In this document: positions 62,886-64,000 of the stretch, piece after piece
Layout of the letters: each line of letters begins with the position of its first letter
Position numbering within the stretch: position 1 is the stretch's first letter
Notes under the pieces: generated by a model
Told to the model about the DNA's origin: nothing
The model's input: the letters and a program-made list of their open reading frames with translations, nothing else
Database searches by the model: none
Source of the DNA: Rickettsiaceae bacterium
GTDB lineage: Bacteria; Pseudomonadota; Alphaproteobacteria; Rickettsiales; Rickettsiaceae
Assembly: GCA_024236375.1 (NCBI GenBank)
Contig: JACKKP010000003.1
Location: 62,001-126,000 of the forward strand
DNA: 64,000 bases
Direction of reading: 5' to 3'
Program-made: the position numbers and the translations under genes

Positions 62886-64000
62886 ATGATACATACTCAA
62901 AATATACATAACGAGAAAGAAGAAATAACGGGCACTACTACAATCAATTTTGGCCCCCAGCATCCTGCTGCACACGGTGTATTGCGACTTATATTACAAA
63001 TGCAAGGCGAAGTAGTAAATAAAGCGGATCCACATATAGGTTTGTTGCATCGTGGTACTGAGAAATTGATTGAACATAAAACTTATATTCAAGCTTTACC
63101 TTATTTTGACCGTTTAGATTATGTGTCACCAATGTGCCAAGAACATGCATATTCTTTAGCTGTTGAGCGGTTACTTGGTTGCAGTATACCAAAACGTGCT
63201 CAATATATCAGAGTATTATTTTCTGAGCTCACAAGAATATTAAATCATACGCTGAATATAGGAACTCAAGCAGTAGATTTGGGTGCTACTACTCCATTAT
63301 TATGGTTATTTGAAGAGCGTGAAAAAATTATGGAGTTTTATGAACGTGTTTCAGGCTCAAGAATGCATTCAAATTATATTAGGCCCGGTGGTGTTGCATC
63401 CGATTTACCTGATGGGTTGTTGAATGATATTGAAGTATTTGCAGACAAATTTATTCCTATCTTAGATAATATAGAGGATTTGATTACGGAAAATCGGATT
63501 TGGAAACAACGCTTAGTAGGTATAGGAGTTGTAACACAAAAACAAGCTATGGAGTGGGGTTTTTCTGGTCCAATGTTACGTGGTTCTGGTGTTGAGTGGG
63601 ATTTGCGTAAATCTAATCCTTATGAAATATACGATAAATTAGAATTTGACATTCCAATAGGCAAAACGGGTGATTGTTATGATCGATATCTTATTAGAGT
63701 TGAAGAAATGCGTCAATCTATTAGGATTATAAAACAATGTATTGAAAAGATGCCCTTAGGTCCAGTGAAAACTATGGATAGTAGAATTAACCCTCCTAAA
63801 AGAGAAGAGATGAAAACTTCTATGGAAGCAATGATTAATCATTTTAAGCTTTATACAGAAGGCTATAATGTGCCAGTAGGCGAAGCTTATGGAGTTGTAG
63901 AAGCACCGAAAGGTGAGTTTGGAGTTTACTTATATTCTGATGGTTCGAATAAACCTTATAGATGCAGGATAAAAGCACCAGGTTTTGCCCATTTACAAGG
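62886..64000 (+). CDS. nuoD: NADH-quinone oxidoreductase subunit D, partial
   Basis: 49-kDa quinone-pocket subunit of complex I. Starts at the ATG at 62886 (MIHTQNIHNEKEE), 6 bp after nuoC, and remains open to the window end, giving 371 of about 390-400 residues. NFGPQHPAAHGVLRL near 20, HIGLLHRGTEKLIEHKTY near 49 and DYVSPMCQEHAYSLAVE near 77 are diagnostic. Confidence 0.97.
   Translation, partial: MIHTQNIHNEKEEITGTTTINFGPQHPAAHGVLRLILQMQGEVVNKADPHIGLLHRGTEKLIEHKTYIQALPYFDRLDYVSPMCQEHAYSLAVERLLGCSIPKRAQYIRVLFSELTRILNHTLNIGTQAVDLGATTPLLWLFEEREKIMEFYERVSGSRMHSNYIRPGGVASDLPDGLLNDIEVFADKFIPILDNIEDLITENRIWKQRLVGIGVVTQKQAMEWGFSGPMLRGSGVEWDLRKSNPYEIYDKLEFDIPIGKTGDCYDRYLIRVEEMRQSIRIIKQCIEKMPLGPVKTMDSRINPPKREEMKTSMEAMINHFKLYTEGYNVPVGEAYGVVEAPKGEFGVYLYSDGSNKPYRCRIKAPGFAHLQ

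Noticed and set aside
1..64000. CRISPR arrays, rRNA genes, tmRNA, RNase P RNA or other tRNAs
   Set aside because: Read through for regular direct repeats, T-arm signatures and known RNA motifs; apart from tRNA-Val, none was seen by eye.

Overview
The window is AT-rich, densely packed bacterial DNA from an obligate intracellular alphaproteobacterium of the order Rickettsiales, most likely family Rickettsiaceae. This follows from two ATP/ADP-translocase (Tlc) genes, an AmpG-like importer, a GlpT-like phosphate-ester importer, a retropepsin-like protease resembling rickettsial APRc, GatCAB, a PleD/DivK pair, and a reduced lptD-surA-rsmA cluster without pdxA. LPS genes (waaA, lptD) are present, which argues against Orientia, known to lack LPS. 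Several insertion-sequence traces suggest a Rickettsia relative outside the classical spotted-fever/typhus groups (for example Megaira- or Tisiphia-like). The genus cannot be fixed from this sequence alone.

Layout. 1-2144 (minus): partial waaA and aspartate aminotransferase. 2239-4687 (plus): a TPR/methyltransferase-like protein, mlaA and mlaC. 4838-8206 (plus): a promoter and a three-gene ABC importer (binding protein, ATPase, permease) whose permease is split by a 790-bp IS1-family element with an 8-bp target duplication. 8308-16329 (minus): pleD-divK, holC, tlc (Tlc1 type), PBP1A and miaB. 16413-18255: an ABC-2 permease, a 159-bp MITE-like element carrying an IS630-type transposase tail, and an 889-bp IS5-family element. 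18269-28539 (minus): GlpT-like MFS, MsbA-like exporter, cyaY, dciA-like, radC, map, a free-standing GTA TIM-barrel protein, gatB-gatA-gatC and bamE. 28653-38626 (plus): rpmF-fabH-ihfA-merR, tamA-tamB, parC and the APRc-like protease. 38606-41246 (minus): SSS symporter and AmpG-like MFS. 41423-47671 (plus): second tlc, an unknown 588-aa anchored protein, ispB, ctaA and a RluC-type pseudouridine synthase. 47640-49286 (minus): znuB, znuC and tRNA-Val. 49492-53450 (plus): murA, psd, pssA and an emrA-like gene without its partner. 53451-55982: an island with a PD-(D/E)XK (Rpn-type) nuclease between transposon remnants. 55983-64000: xseA (minus), then lptD-surA-rsmA and nuoABCD (plus; nuoD runs off the window).

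Together these genes describe a cell that imports ATP, sugar phosphates and muropeptides from its host, keeps a Gram-negative envelope (Lpt, Bam, Tam and Mla parts, PBP1A, MurA, Psd/Pss), respires through complex I and heme A oxidases, and is still exposed to transposition. The observations most worth following up are the IS1 insertion that precisely splits an otherwise intact permease, the orphan GTA tail-hub TIM barrel inside the gat/map gene run, the Rpn-type nuclease with a long disordered N-terminus in an IS-bounded island, and two copies of one internally deleted transposon.
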